From NCBI GenBank assembly GCA_021845595.1, contig JAJZVV010000009.1, positions 114,076 to 178,075 of the forward strand: a stretch of DNA of 64,000 nucleotides, read 5' to 3'. Shown in pieces: positions 1 through 8,628 of the stretch (position 1 is the first letter of the stretch; each line of letters opens with the position of its first letter). Position numbers and translations under genes: made by a program. Source of the stretch: Pseudomonadota bacterium (GTDB lineage: Bacteria > Pseudomonadota > Alphaproteobacteria > Acetobacterales > Acetobacteraceae). The notes under the pieces were generated by a model. It was not told the DNA's origin and ran no database searches. It worked only from the letters and a program-made list of their open reading frames with translations.

Positions 1-1
1 C

Positions 2-142
2 GCGCGCTTCCTGGGCGACGCGACGCAGTGGATCCGCATCGCTCAGCTCAATGGTCTTTCCGATCCGATGCTTCAGGGCGTGGTCACGCTGCGCATCCCC
101 GATCTCGACGCCAACGCGACCGGCGGGGTAGCGCCGCAATGA
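2..142 (+). CDS. Phage tail protein with C-terminal LysM domain (partial, 5' end outside window)
   Basis: Only the last 46 codons are present. They encode a LysM-like segment (W-x-x-I-A-x-x-N-G, then a downstream L-R-I-P) ending in TGA. In Mu- and P2-like phages a small LysM protein (gpX type) sits directly before the gpD gene and probably helps the tail tube contact peptidoglycan. Here the stop overlaps the start of the gpD-like gene in an ATGA arrangement, so the two are translationally coupled. Family assignment rests on the motif and the position; the N-terminal part cannot be judged. Confidence 0.6.
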   Translation, partial: ARFLGDATQWIRIAQLNGLSDPMLQGVVTLRIPDLDANATGGVAPQ

Positions 143-1326
143 GCGGCCTGCTCGGCGGCGTGTTCAGCAGCAGCGTGTTCACTGGCACCTCGCGCCGGCC
201 GCGGCTGCGCGTGCTGGCGAACGGGGCCGAGATCGCGGGGGTGCGGGACGCCGAGGTGTTGAGCAACAACATCTTCGCCGCCGACCGCTTCTCGATCGGC
301 CTCGCGCTCGGCGCCGATCCGGTCTGGAGCATGGCGTCCTGGGCCGCGACCGGGTTCGTGATGATCGAGGTGCAGATGGGCTTCCTGCCCGATCTGGTGC
401 CGGATGCGCCGTTCGCCGGCACGCCGCCGCTGGCCTGGGTGAGCCTGGTACAGGGCGCGGCCGACACGGTGGATATCGACCCGATCGCCGGCACCGCGCG
501 CATCGAGGGGCGGGACCTGACTGCCGTCTTCATCGATACGCCCATCCAGGAGAGCTTCGCCAACCGGACCGCTTCCGAAATCGCCGCGCTGCTCGCCGCC
601 CGCCACAATCTCGCGGCCCAGGTGACGCCGACGACCACGCCGGTCGGGCGCTACTACGATTCCGAACATGACCAGATCACGCTCAACCAGTTCGCCACCC
701 TGACGACGGAATGGGCGCTGCTGGTCTGGCTCGCCCAGCAGGAATCGTTCGACGTGTTCGTCCGCGGCAACACGCTCTACTTCCAGCCGCCGGCGCAGGC
801 CGACGTGCCCGAGATGGTCCTCACCCCGGGCGCGGCGGGATTCGGTGCGCCCGGCTTCGGGTCCGCCAACATCGCCTCGTTGCGCATGGCGCGGACACTG
901 ACGCTGGCCGGCGATATCATCGTCACGGTGAAGAGCTGGTCCGCCGCCGACCAGGCGGCCTACACGGAGACGGTGACCAGCCCCGGCACCGCGCCGTTCG
1001 CGACGCCACAATCCTACGTGTTCGTCCGCCCGAACCTGACCCCGGATCAGGCGCTGCAGCTGGCGCAGCGCAAGCTCGCCGAACTGACGCAGCATGAGCG
1101 CGTCATCGAGATCAGCATGCCCGGCGAATTGACGCTGACGCCGCGCAGCCGCATCGCCCTGGCCGGCACCGCGACCGCGTTCGACCAGATCTACGCGATC
1201 GAGGAGATCGAGCGCCGGCTGGATGTCGAACACGGATTCTCCCAGCGGGTGCGGGCAAAGAATTCGAGCCCGCTGCCGCAGGCGACGCCGCCCGGTGCCC
1301 AGATCCTTCCCGCTCCGACCACCTGA
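139..1326 (+). CDS. Phage late control gene D-like baseplate hub protein (gpD)
   Basis: 395 aa. It follows the LysM tail gene with a 4-nt ATGA overlap, which fixes the start at 139 rather than further upstream. The sequence resembles the gpD/gp27 hub family: an N-terminal beta-rich segment with R-P-R-L-R-V and a C-terminal half containing a Q-x-R-A/K-x-L-A-E-L segment typical of late control D proteins. In P2/Mu-like phages gpD forms the central hub to which the spike gpV attaches, and gpV is the next gene here. The order LysM, gpD, gpV, gp25, gpJ, gpI supports a contractile-tail baseplate. Recognised from sequence character and gene order, not by search. Confidence 0.75.
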   Translation: MSGLLGGVFSSSVFTGTSRRPRLRVLANGAEIAGVRDAEVLSNNIFAADRFSIGLALGADPVWSMASWAATGFVMIEVQMGFLPDLVPDAPFAGTPPLAWVSLVQGAADTVDIDPIAGTARIEGRDLTAVFIDTPIQESFANRTASEIAALLAARHNLAAQVTPTTTPVGRYYDSEHDQITLNQFATLTTEWALLVWLAQQESFDVFVRGNTLYFQPPAQADVPEMVLTPGAAGFGAPGFGSANIASLRMARTLTLAGDIIVTVKSWSAADQAAYTETVTSPGTAPFATPQSYVFVRPNLTPDQALQLAQRKLAELTQHERVIEISMPGELTLTPRSRIALAGTATAFDQIYAIEEIERRLDVEHGFSQRVRAKNSSPLPQATPPGAQILPAPTT

Positions 1327-1373
1327 CCGCGTCGGCCAACCACCGGCTCTTCCAACAGGCAGGCCAGGATTTC

Positions 1374-1916
1374 ATGGATCGATTCATCAATGCGCTGAAG
1401 GCGACCGCCGGGACCATGGACCGGATGGGCGGGCAGGCACGGTTCGGCATCGTCACCAGCTTCGATCCGGCGCGGTATCTCGCGCGGGTGTCGATCCAGC
1501 CGGAAGCCGTCCTCTCGGGCTGGCTGCCGGTGCTCTCGCCATGGCTCGGCAATGGCTGGGGTCTGGCAGCGCCGCTGGCACCGGGCACGCAGGTGCTGGT
1601 GCTGGCGCAGGAAGGTCACGCCGAGCACGGCGTTATCGTCGGCGCCGCGTACAGCGCCCAGGCGATGCCGCCGAACGTGCCGGCCGGGGAGTGCTGGGTG
1701 GTCCACGCCAGCGGCAGTTTCCTCAAGCTCCACAACGACGGCAGCGTCGAGATCAGCGCGCCCACGGTGCGGATCGACGGCGATCTCGTCGTCAGCGGGA
1801 ATGTGTCCGACGTCAACGGCGCGCACGGCACGCTCGCCGCGCTGCGCGCAGACTACGACCAGCATCACCACACCGTGAACGGCGCGGTCTCCTCGCCGCC
1901 GGACCTGCAACTCTGA
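1374..1916 (+). CDS. Baseplate assembly / membrane-puncturing spike protein (gpV-like)
   Basis: 180 aa. It has an N-terminal OB-fold-like region (about residues 20-100), then a short beta-helical repeat segment (about 110-150), then a histidine-rich tip, D-Q-H-H-H-T-V, near residues 161-167. Histidines at this place in gpV/Gp5.7-type spikes bind the iron at the needle tip. The protein would form the trimeric spike under the hub and pierce the outer membrane during contraction. It is 47 nt after gpD and 7 nt before the gp25-like gene. Confidence 0.8.
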   Translation: MDRFINALKATAGTMDRMGGQARFGIVTSFDPARYLARVSIQPEAVLSGWLPVLSPWLGNGWGLAAPLAPGTQVLVLAQEGHAEHGVIVGAAYSAQAMPPNVPAGECWVVHASGSFLKLHNDGSVEISAPTVRIDGDLVVSGNVSDVNGAHGTLAALRADYDQHHHTVNGAVSSPPDLQL

Positions 1917-1923
1917 GGCGCCG

Positions 1924-2334
1924 ATGTCCGATCTCTCGCAGCAATGGGGCGCGGACCTGGTGGTCGGCGCCGATGGCGATCTGGCGCTCGCCACGCCAGC
2001 GATGGGCGGCCTGCAGCGCGTTCTCCGCCGCCTGCTCACCAATCCCGGCGACTATATCTGGCAGCCGGGCTATGGCGCCGGTCTGGCGCAGTTCATCGGC
2101 CAGCCAATGAACGCGGCCCAGATCGCCGCGGTGATCCGCAGTCAGATCTTCAAGGAGCCGGCGGTGGCGCGCACGCCCGAACCGGTGATCGACGTCACCG
2201 CCGACAATGCCGGCGGCGTGTTCGTCGAGATTCGCTACGTCGATGCGCCGTCCGGACAGACCCAGCTGCTCGCGTTCCCGCTCGGCGCGCCCCAGGGGTC
2301 TGCGGCAAGCCCCAGCACGCAGGTAGGGCCATGA
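1924..2334 (+). CDS. Baseplate wedge protein, gp25/gpW-like
   Basis: 136 aa. The central part shows the gp25/gpW ('lysozyme-like') baseplate signature: an L-R-R-L-L-T-N-P-G-D-Y-x-W-x-P-x-Y-G-x-G stretch around residues 34-55, followed by an alternating helix/strand region. Such proteins join the sheath to the wedge. The stop codon overlaps the start of the gpJ-like gene (ATGA at 2331-2334), so the two wedge components are coupled. The last 20 residues are low complexity (Ala/Ser/Pro/Gly). Confidence 0.8.
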   Translation: MSDLSQQWGADLVVGADGDLALATPAMGGLQRVLRRLLTNPGDYIWQPGYGAGLAQFIGQPMNAAQIAAVIRSQIFKEPAVARTPEPVIDVTADNAGGVFVEIRYVDAPSGQTQLLAFPLGAPQGSAASPSTQVGP

Positions 2335-3455
2335 AACTTTCGCTGCAGACCTTCTCGTCGCTGGTCCAGAACACCGCCGCCGCGGTGCAGGGCGCGGCGA
2401 CGCAACTCGTCGATCTCTCGGTCGGCTCGGTGCTGCGCGCGGTGCTGGAGGCGAATGCGTCGCTGGCGCTGTGGCTGCAATGGCTGGTGCTGCTGGTGCT
2501 GAACACGACGCGCGCCGCAACCAGCCAGGGCGCCGATCTCGATACCTGGATGGCCGATTTCGCCCTCGTTCGCCTGCCCGCATCGCCGGCAGCGGGAACG
2601 GTCACGTTCGCGCGCTACGTCGCGACCTCCGCAGCCCTGGTCCCGGTCGGCGCGCTGGTGAAAACCGCTGACGGGACGCAAACCTTCACGGTCGTCGCCG
2701 CGACCGGCGAGGCCGCCTACGTGGCGGCGCAGAACGGCTACACGATGGCCCCGGGCACCACCAGCGTCAGCGTGCCGGTGCAGGCGCTCGTGGCCGGCTC
2801 GGCGGGGAATGTCCAGGCCGGCACCGTCAGCCTGCTGGCGAGCGCGATCCCCGGCATCGACACGGTGAGCAACCCGGCCGCCCTGTCCGGTGGCGCCGAC
2901 GCCGAGAGCGACGCGGCGTTCCGCGCCCGCTTCGTCAACTACATCAACAGCCGCTCGCAGGCGACGCGCGCGGCCGTCGGCTACGCCATCGCCAGTCTGC
3001 GGCAAGGCTTGTCCTACGCCATCGCCGAGAATGTCGATGCCGCCGGCAATGCCCGGCCCGGCAGTTTCGTGGTGACGGTGAACGACGGCACCGGCGCACC
3101 CTCGCCGGCGCTGATCGGCGAGGTCTCCGCGGCGGTGGACGCGGTCCGCCCGCTCGGCAGCGTCTATGCGGTGCAGCCGCCGCAACTCGCCAATGCTGCG
3201 ATCGCGCTGACCCTCAGCGTCGCCGCCGAGGCGAACCGGAGCCAGGTGGTGGCGGCGGTGAGCGCGGCCATCGGCGGTTTCGTCGCTTCGCTGCCGATCG
3301 GGGCGGTGCTGCCGCTCTCGCGCATCGCCCAGCTCGGCTACGACGCCAGTCCCGCGGTGCTGAACGTCACCGGTCTCGCGATCAACGGTCGCGCCGCCGA
3401 TCTCGATCCGGGCCCGGCCGGCGTCGTCGTCGCCACCGGCATCACGATCAGCTGA
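2331..3455 (+). CDS. Baseplate J-like protein (gpJ)
   Basis: 374 aa. The start is set by the ATGA overlap with the preceding gp25 gene. The protein has the layout of the Baseplate_J family: an N-terminal helix, a long beta-rich middle with N-P-A-A-L-S-G-G-A-D-A-E-S-D followed by F-R-A-R (near residues 181-201), and a C-terminal segment ending in a V-V-V-A-T-x-I-T-I strand. In P2 and Mu this wedge subunit works with gpI and gp25. It is followed 16 nt later by the gpI-like gene. Confidence 0.85.
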   Translation: MKLSLQTFSSLVQNTAAAVQGAATQLVDLSVGSVLRAVLEANASLALWLQWLVLLVLNTTRAATSQGADLDTWMADFALVRLPASPAAGTVTFARYVATSAALVPVGALVKTADGTQTFTVVAATGEAAYVAAQNGYTMAPGTTSVSVPVQALVAGSAGNVQAGTVSLLASAIPGIDTVSNPAALSGGADAESDAAFRARFVNYINSRSQATRAAVGYAIASLRQGLSYAIAENVDAAGNARPGSFVVTVNDGTGAPSPALIGEVSAAVDAVRPLGSVYAVQPPQLANAAIALTLSVAAEANRSQVVAAVSAAIGGFVASLPIGAVLPLSRIAQLGYDASPAVLNVTGLAINGRAADLDPGPAGVVVATGITIS

Positions 3456-3471
3456 GGCGGGAGCAGAGGAA

Positions 3472-4143
3472 ATGCCGATCGGTGACCAAGGCGACATGGC
3501 AGCGCGCATCCGCGCGGTGCTGCCGAACGGATGGTTCCCGGATGCCGCCCCGGTGCTCGACGCGCTGCTGTCCGGCCTCGGCGCGGTCTGGGCGTGGGTC
3601 TACACGCTGATCGCCTACGCGCAGGCGCAGACGCGCATCGCCAGCGCCACCGATGTGTTTCTCGACATCATCGCGGCGGATTTCTTCGCCACGCGGCTGC
3701 AGCGCCGGCCCGGCGAGCCGGATGCGACCTACCGCGGGCGGATCGGCGCCAACCTGCTCGCGCCGTCCGGCACGCGCGCCGCACTGGTCCGGCGGCTGCG
3801 CCTGCTGACCGGGCGGGCGCCATCGATCTTCGAGCCGACCCGGCCCGCCGATACCGGCGCCTACGCTACCGGCAGCCTCGCCTACGGCGTGGCCGGGGCG
3901 TGGGGCTCGCTGGCGCTGCCCTATCAGGTCTTCGTCACCGCCTACCGGCCGCAGGGCAGCGGCATCGCCGCGGTCGCCGGCTACGGGCCAGGCGATGGCT
4001 GGGCCGGCGGCTACGGCGTCGGGCCGATCGAATATGCCAGCCTGGCGATGGCCGCCGGCCAGGTGACGGACGCCGAGATCCAGGCCGCCGTCGCCGAGAC
4101 CATGCCGGCGGCCAGTGTCGCCTGGATGCGCATCAGCAACTGA
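3472..4143 (+). CDS. Phage tail protein, gpI / DUF2313 (YmfQ)-like
   Basis: 223 aa, 16 nt after gpJ. The N-terminal half is helical, with the L-P-x-G-W-F-P and G-A-V-W-A-W motifs and the R-R-P-G-E-P-D-A-T-Y-R-G-R-I segment typical of DUF2313-type tail proteins. The C-terminal half is rich in Gly/Tyr/Ala (about residues 120-195). In P2-like phages this gene lies between gpJ and the fibre gene and links the baseplate wedge to the fibres, which is its place here. Confidence 0.7.
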   Translation: MPIGDQGDMAARIRAVLPNGWFPDAAPVLDALLSGLGAVWAWVYTLIAYAQAQTRIASATDVFLDIIAADFFATRLQRRPGEPDATYRGRIGANLLAPSGTRAALVRRLRLLTGRAPSIFEPTRPADTGAYATGSLAYGVAGAWGSLALPYQVFVTAYRPQGSGIAAVAGYGPGDGWAGGYGVGPIEYASLAMAAGQVTDAEIQAAVAETMPAASVAWMRISN

Positions 4144-4222
4144 CCCGGCGTCGACGGCCGCCGCCTCGCGTGGCGCGCCGCCGTTCCTTCTGTGCTTCCC
4201 CCTCTCGCTGCGAGGCCTCTTC

Positions 4223-5485
4223 ATGGACCGCACCATCGTCTATCCCGGCGCTATCCCGCTCGACACCGATCTGCTCACGCTCAACCGCAATACCATGGTG
4301 GCGCTCGGCTACCTGGCGCAGGCGACGCTCGGCACCTCGACCGTGGTCGACGGGCTCGCCTGCACGCCGACGGTGCCATCGAGCATGAGCGTGACCGTCG
4401 GGCCCGGCAGCATCACCGCCTTCACCGTCGTCGATCAGCTCGCCTATGGGTCGCTGCCGGCCGACGCGGCGGACCCGCTGGTGAAAATGGGCGTGAACCT
4501 GACGCCGACCACCTTCACCCTCACCGCACCGGCCACCTCCGGCCAGGCGATCGACTATCTGATCGAGGCAGCGTTCGGCGAGAGCGACGCCGACCCCGCC
4601 GTGCTGCCCTACTACAACGCCGCCAATCCGGCGCAGCCGTTTGCCGGAGCGAATAATTCGGGCGCGGCGCAAAACACCGCCCGGATCGCGCGGGTGCAGC
4701 TCCAGCTCAAGCCCGGGACGCCGGCCAATGCCGGCGCACAGACCGCACCCGCGGTCGATCAGGGCTGGGTCGGGCTCTATGTCATCACCGTGAACTACGG
4801 CCAGACCGTGATCCCGGCCGGCAACATCACGCCCTTGCCGGGGGCGCCCTTCGTCTCGTTCAAACTGCCGCAGCTGGCGCCCGGCGTTTCGCGCATGGCG
4901 GTGCTGACGAACTCCGCGGTGTGGGCCGTGCCCGCCGGGGTCACGCAGGTGCGCGCGCGCATCTGGGGCGCGGGCGGGGCAGGCGGGGCAGGCGGCGGCA
5001 CCTGCGGTGGCGGCGGCGCCGGTGGCGGCTATGCCGAGGGCTATTTCGCGGTGACGCCGGGCCAGGCGATCCCGGTCACCGTCGGTGCCGGTGCCGCCAC
5101 CAGCGGGGCGGCCGGGGCGTCGAGCAGCTTCGGCGGCCTGGTCTCGGCCACGGGCGGCAATGGCGGCAGCGCCGGAAGTGCCGGCGCGGTCGGCGCCGCC
5201 GGCAACGCTCCTGGCATGGGCGGCGGCTCCGGCCTGCTGCTGCCCGGCACCGGCGGCCAGAACGGCCTGGCGTTCGGCGGCTCGGGCGGCTTCGGCTCGG
5301 CTGGGCTGGTCGGCGGCGCCGGCGGGGCCGGGCATGCTGGCGGACCCGCCTTCGGCCCGGCTGGCAGCAACACCAGCACCATCGCCGGCGCCAACGGCAA
5401 TTTTCCCGGCGGCGGCGGCTCCGGCGGCATCGGCACCGGGGCCGGCGGGGCCGGCGCGGCCGGGCTCGTCGTGCTCGAGTGGTGA
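4223..5485 (+). CDS. Phage tail fibre/collar protein with glycine-rich C-terminal domain
   Basis: 420 aa. ATG 4223 was chosen because it is the first Met that gives a fibre-like N-terminus; an upstream in-frame start near 4115 would overlap the gpI gene. Residues 1 to about 230 are a beta-rich fibre shaft/attachment region. A W-A-V-P-A-G-V-T-Q-V-R-A-R-I-W-G strand at about 233-248 leads into a roughly 170-residue glycine-rich domain (runs of GGA, GGS, GAG). This resembles glycine-rich fibre-tip domains of other phages, which form sandwiches of polyglycine helices, but the fold is inferred. Confidence 0.65.
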   Translation: MDRTIVYPGAIPLDTDLLTLNRNTMVALGYLAQATLGTSTVVDGLACTPTVPSSMSVTVGPGSITAFTVVDQLAYGSLPADAADPLVKMGVNLTPTTFTLTAPATSGQAIDYLIEAAFGESDADPAVLPYYNAANPAQPFAGANNSGAAQNTARIARVQLQLKPGTPANAGAQTAPAVDQGWVGLYVITVNYGQTVIPAGNITPLPGAPFVSFKLPQLAPGVSRMAVLTNSAVWAVPAGVTQVRARIWGAGGAGGAGGGTCGGGGAGGGYAEGYFAVTPGQAIPVTVGAGAATSGAAGASSSFGGLVSATGGNGGSAGSAGAVGAAGNAPGMGGGSGLLLPGTGGQNGLAFGGSGGFGSAGLVGGAGGAGHAGGPAFGPAGSNTSTIAGANGNFPGGGGSGGIGTGAGGAGAAGLVVLEW

Positions 5486-5517
5486 GGCGGTCTCACGGCT
5501 GACATAGGGGAACGAAG

Positions 5518-6012
5518 ATGCCGACACCGGCAACCCATCTCTGGCGGCCGTCCAACGCCCGCCTCGTCGTGCTCGACGATTCCGTGCCCACGCCGCGCGG
5601 CACCGCGCCGGTGGCACCGCCGCTGCTGGTCTGGCCGGTCAAGGGCCCGAGCGACGTGCTCGACTATCAGCTCGACCTCACCGCTGCCATCGCCGGCGAC
5701 GAGGGCGACGGGATCACGACGCTCGATGTCACCATCTCCCCGGCCAACCCGGGCGATCTCACGCTCAACAGCAGCTCGGCCGATGGCAGCCGGGCGGTGC
5801 TGTGGCTGGCCGGCGGCGTCGCCGGGACGATCTACACCGTCACGCTCAGCGTCGGGCTGCAGAGCGGGCGCCTGCTGGCGCGCAGCGTGCTGCTGCCGGT
5901 CCTGCCCCTGTCCTCGCCGCCGGCGACGCTCGCCGCGCTGCTGGCCAGCGCCGGACTGCCGCTGACCGATCAGAACGGCAACCCGATCCTCGTCTCTGCG
6001 GTGACGCCATGA
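5518..6012 (+). CDS. Small phage protein, probable fibre-tail adaptor
   Basis: 164 aa with no motif I can name with confidence. The sequence has an L-W-R-P-S-N beginning, a middle part like an Ig or beta-sandwich domain (alternating hydrophobic strands, residues 40-125), and a C-terminal L-P-L-T-D-Q-N-G-N segment. It lies between the fibre gene and the first tail spike, and its stop overlaps the spike start (ATGA at 6009-6012). A role in connecting spikes to the baseplate is inferred from this position. It could also be a chaperone or a minor structural protein. Confidence 0.5.
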   Translation: MPTPATHLWRPSNARLVVLDDSVPTPRGTAPVAPPLLVWPVKGPSDVLDYQLDLTAAIAGDEGDGITTLDVTISPANPGDLTLNSSSADGSRAVLWLAGGVAGTIYTVTLSVGLQSGRLLARSVLLPVLPLSSPPATLAALLASAGLPLTDQNGNPILVSAVTP

Positions 6013-8573
6013 CCACCGTCGACCAACTCCCGGCGGCGACGGCGGCGGCGGACACCGATCTGCTGCCGATCGACCAGGGCGGCGTGCTGCGGGCGATCAG
6101 CCGCGCGCTGCTCCTCGCCGGCATGCAACCGGAGCTGAGCCTGCCGGCCGGCAGCCTGCTCGGCAACGCCGGCGGCGCCACGGGCGGAGCCGCGCCGATC
6201 GCGCTCGGCGCCAACCTGACGCTGGCCAACAACACGCTCTCGGCCGCCGCGGCCCCGTTCGAGATCGCAGCGCTCCCGGCCGCTCTCGCGCCCGGCGCGG
6301 GCGATCTCGTGGCGCTGGGTCAGGGCGGGGTGGACAAGGCCATCGCCTATGCCGGCTTCATGGCCGGGATCGGCACGCTCGGCGGGATTTCCGCGAGCAA
6401 CATGCTCGCCACCCCGACCGGGGCGACGGCGAGCCGCCGGCTTGCCGATAGCCTCGCCGATGCCGTCGCCGTGGAGGCCTTCGGCGCCGTCGGCGACGGT
6501 GTCACCGACGATACCGGCGCGCTCGCTGCCGCCTTGGCCTCCGGCCGGCCGGTGCGGCTGGGCGCGCGCACCTACGCGGTGCATGGACAGTGGACCATCC
6601 CCGGCACCAGCGCCGCGTTGCTCGGCGTTCCGGGCCAGAGCGTGATCCGCCGCCTCGGCCAGACCGGAAATGGCGCCTTCATCGCCGTGCAGTGCACGCG
6701 CTTCTTTGCCGCCGGCGTCACCTTCGACGCCAACCGCGCCGGCGTGACCACCGACAGCTGGGGCGTGCTGGTGACGGCGGAATGCACCAGCGCGGTGTTC
6801 GAGACCTGCGTCTTCACCGGCGCGAACGGGGCGACCCAGGGCTGCGGACTGGTGATCGCCGCCGCCGACCCGGAGATCACCGCGCATCTCGTCGATGGCT
6901 GCGAGGCGTTCGGCAACGCGCTGCACGGCATCTGGGTGCAGGCCGTCCAAGGGGTGCAGATTCTCGGCTGCCGGGCGCACGACAACGGCGCTTACGGCAT
7001 TTGTCTCGATTACGCCGACCCTGCCTTCATCCAGAAGGTCCATCTCTGCCAGATCAGCGGCAATGCCGCCTGGGCCAACCAGCGCGGCATCTCCGTGGGC
7101 AATTTCAACGCCACGAACCAGTCTCCCCCGCTTTGGGGCAATGCCAATCCGGACGCGCTCGCCATTCTCGTCAGCGAGAACGTCTGCCGCGGCAACAGCG
7201 TCTACGGCATCTACGCCGCCGGCCGGGGACTGGCGATCCACGGCAACCTGCTTGCCGACAATGGCGGGGCCGGCACCGGCGCGGGGCTCACGGCCAATGT
7301 CTCGGCCAGCGTCGTCGCCGGCAATCTGGTGACGAACAGCGCCGTCAGCGCCCTGTTCGGCATCGATGTCGGCGGCTCGATCGAGACCGACATCATCGGC
7401 AACAGCATCGCCGGCACGGTGAACGGGATCAATCCGGGCGGCGGGCAGAATCTGCGCGTGAGCGGCAACCGCGTGCAGAATTGCAGCGGTTGGGCCGTGC
7501 TGGTGAACAATGTCGAAACCGACGGCCAGGGGCGCAATTTCGGCCTCGCCTGCAGCGGGCTCGCGATCACCGACAACTGGTTCTCCTTCGCCACCGCCTC
7601 GGGCGGCGGCGTGATGCTGCGCGATGCGCCGCAGGGCGTGGAGGTGGCGCGCAACAGCTTCGTCGGCACCGGAGCGGCGACCAGCGCGCAATGCCTGGCG
7701 CCGTACACCGATCAGCTCCTGTTGCACGGCAACTCCTGGAACTTCCAGAGCCGCGCGATCTGCAATCCGGGCGGCACCGGTAGCGGCGGCGAGATCATTT
7801 TTCCCGACGTGCTGGACGGGTTCATGATCACGGCCGCATCGCAACCGGTGACGTCGATGCTGAGCACCAGCCAGGTTGCCACCACCGGGCAGATCACCTT
7901 CGTCAAAGTGACCAATGGCGGCAGCGGCTATACCCAGGCCACGGTCAGCATCGGCGGCGCGGGCACGGGCGCGAGCGGGAGCGCACTGGTCAGCAACGGC
8001 ACCGTGATCGGCATCGTGCTCACCGCTGGCGGGACCGGCTATGGGGCCCCGGGAACGAGCGTGCCGGTGGCGATCGGCGGCGATGGCGCGGGGGCGACGG
8101 CGACGGCCTGCGCCGGTCTGCCAGTGTTCGAGGAGCGCCGCCTCACCGTGCGGTGCAACACGGCGGTGACGTTCGCGCGCAATGGTTCGGCACCGTTCCA
8201 GGACAACTGGACCCTCGCCGACATCACCGTGCCGGCCAGTGCCGAGGTCGTCTTCACCGGTACCTGGGGCGCGTGGCGCGCGGGCCTCGTGCCGCTCGCG
8301 GATTATCTCCAGTTCGCCGGCGACGGCAGCCTGACGCTGTCCAGCCACCCCGGCGCCGACGTCTGGGTGCGCCCGGGCACCGGAGGGCATCTGCGGATCA
8401 CCAGCCAGAACGAGCCGGCCGGCGTGATCTCCACGGTCGGGCGCGGCTCGCCAGCCGGGGTGCTCGCCGCCCCGCCAGGCTCGGACTACCGCAATCTCGA
8501 CGGCGGCGTCGGAGCAACGCTCTGGATCAAGCAGAGCGGCACCGACGCGACGGGTTGGACGGCGATCGCCTGA
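6009..8573 (+). CDS. Tail spike 1: beta-helix (pectate-lyase-like) receptor-binding protein
   Basis: 854 aa, start set by the ATGA overlap. Residues 1 to about 80 form an anchor domain (Q-L-P, T-D-x-L-P, Q-x-G-V-x-R-A, L-P-A-G-S-L-L-G) also found at the start of the next gene. Around residue 157 comes F-G-A-V-G-D-G-V-T-D-D-T, the entry motif of pectate-lyase-like beta-helices, followed by some 400 residues of short coils with N-x-x-x-G-N and I-x-G-N repeats. Near residues 630-695 are two G-S/T-G-Y modules, and a C-terminal beta domain follows. Such spikes bind or degrade capsule or LPS. No catalytic residues can be assigned by eye. Confidence 0.75.
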   Translation: MTTVDQLPAATAAADTDLLPIDQGGVLRAISRALLLAGMQPELSLPAGSLLGNAGGATGGAAPIALGANLTLANNTLSAAAAPFEIAALPAALAPGAGDLVALGQGGVDKAIAYAGFMAGIGTLGGISASNMLATPTGATASRRLADSLADAVAVEAFGAVGDGVTDDTGALAAALASGRPVRLGARTYAVHGQWTIPGTSAALLGVPGQSVIRRLGQTGNGAFIAVQCTRFFAAGVTFDANRAGVTTDSWGVLVTAECTSAVFETCVFTGANGATQGCGLVIAAADPEITAHLVDGCEAFGNALHGIWVQAVQGVQILGCRAHDNGAYGICLDYADPAFIQKVHLCQISGNAAWANQRGISVGNFNATNQSPPLWGNANPDALAILVSENVCRGNSVYGIYAAGRGLAIHGNLLADNGGAGTGAGLTANVSASVVAGNLVTNSAVSALFGIDVGGSIETDIIGNSIAGTVNGINPGGGQNLRVSGNRVQNCSGWAVLVNNVETDGQGRNFGLACSGLAITDNWFSFATASGGGVMLRDAPQGVEVARNSFVGTGAATSAQCLAPYTDQLLLHGNSWNFQSRAICNPGGTGSGGEIIFPDVLDGFMITAASQPVTSMLSTSQVATTGQITFVKVTNGGSGYTQATVSIGGAGTGASGSALVSNGTVIGIVLTAGGTGYGAPGTSVPVAIGGDGAGATATACAGLPVFEERRLTVRCNTAVTFARNGSAPFQDNWTLADITVPASAEVVFTGTWGAWRAGLVPLADYLQFAGDGSLTLSSHPGADVWVRPGTGGHLRITSQNEPAGVISTVGRGSPAGVLAAPPGSDYRNLDGGVGATLWIKQSGTDATGWTAIA

Positions 8574-8628
8574 CCAGGCCACCGCCGACCCCGACGCCAT
8601 CGCATCATCGCCAGGAGCACGAACGAGC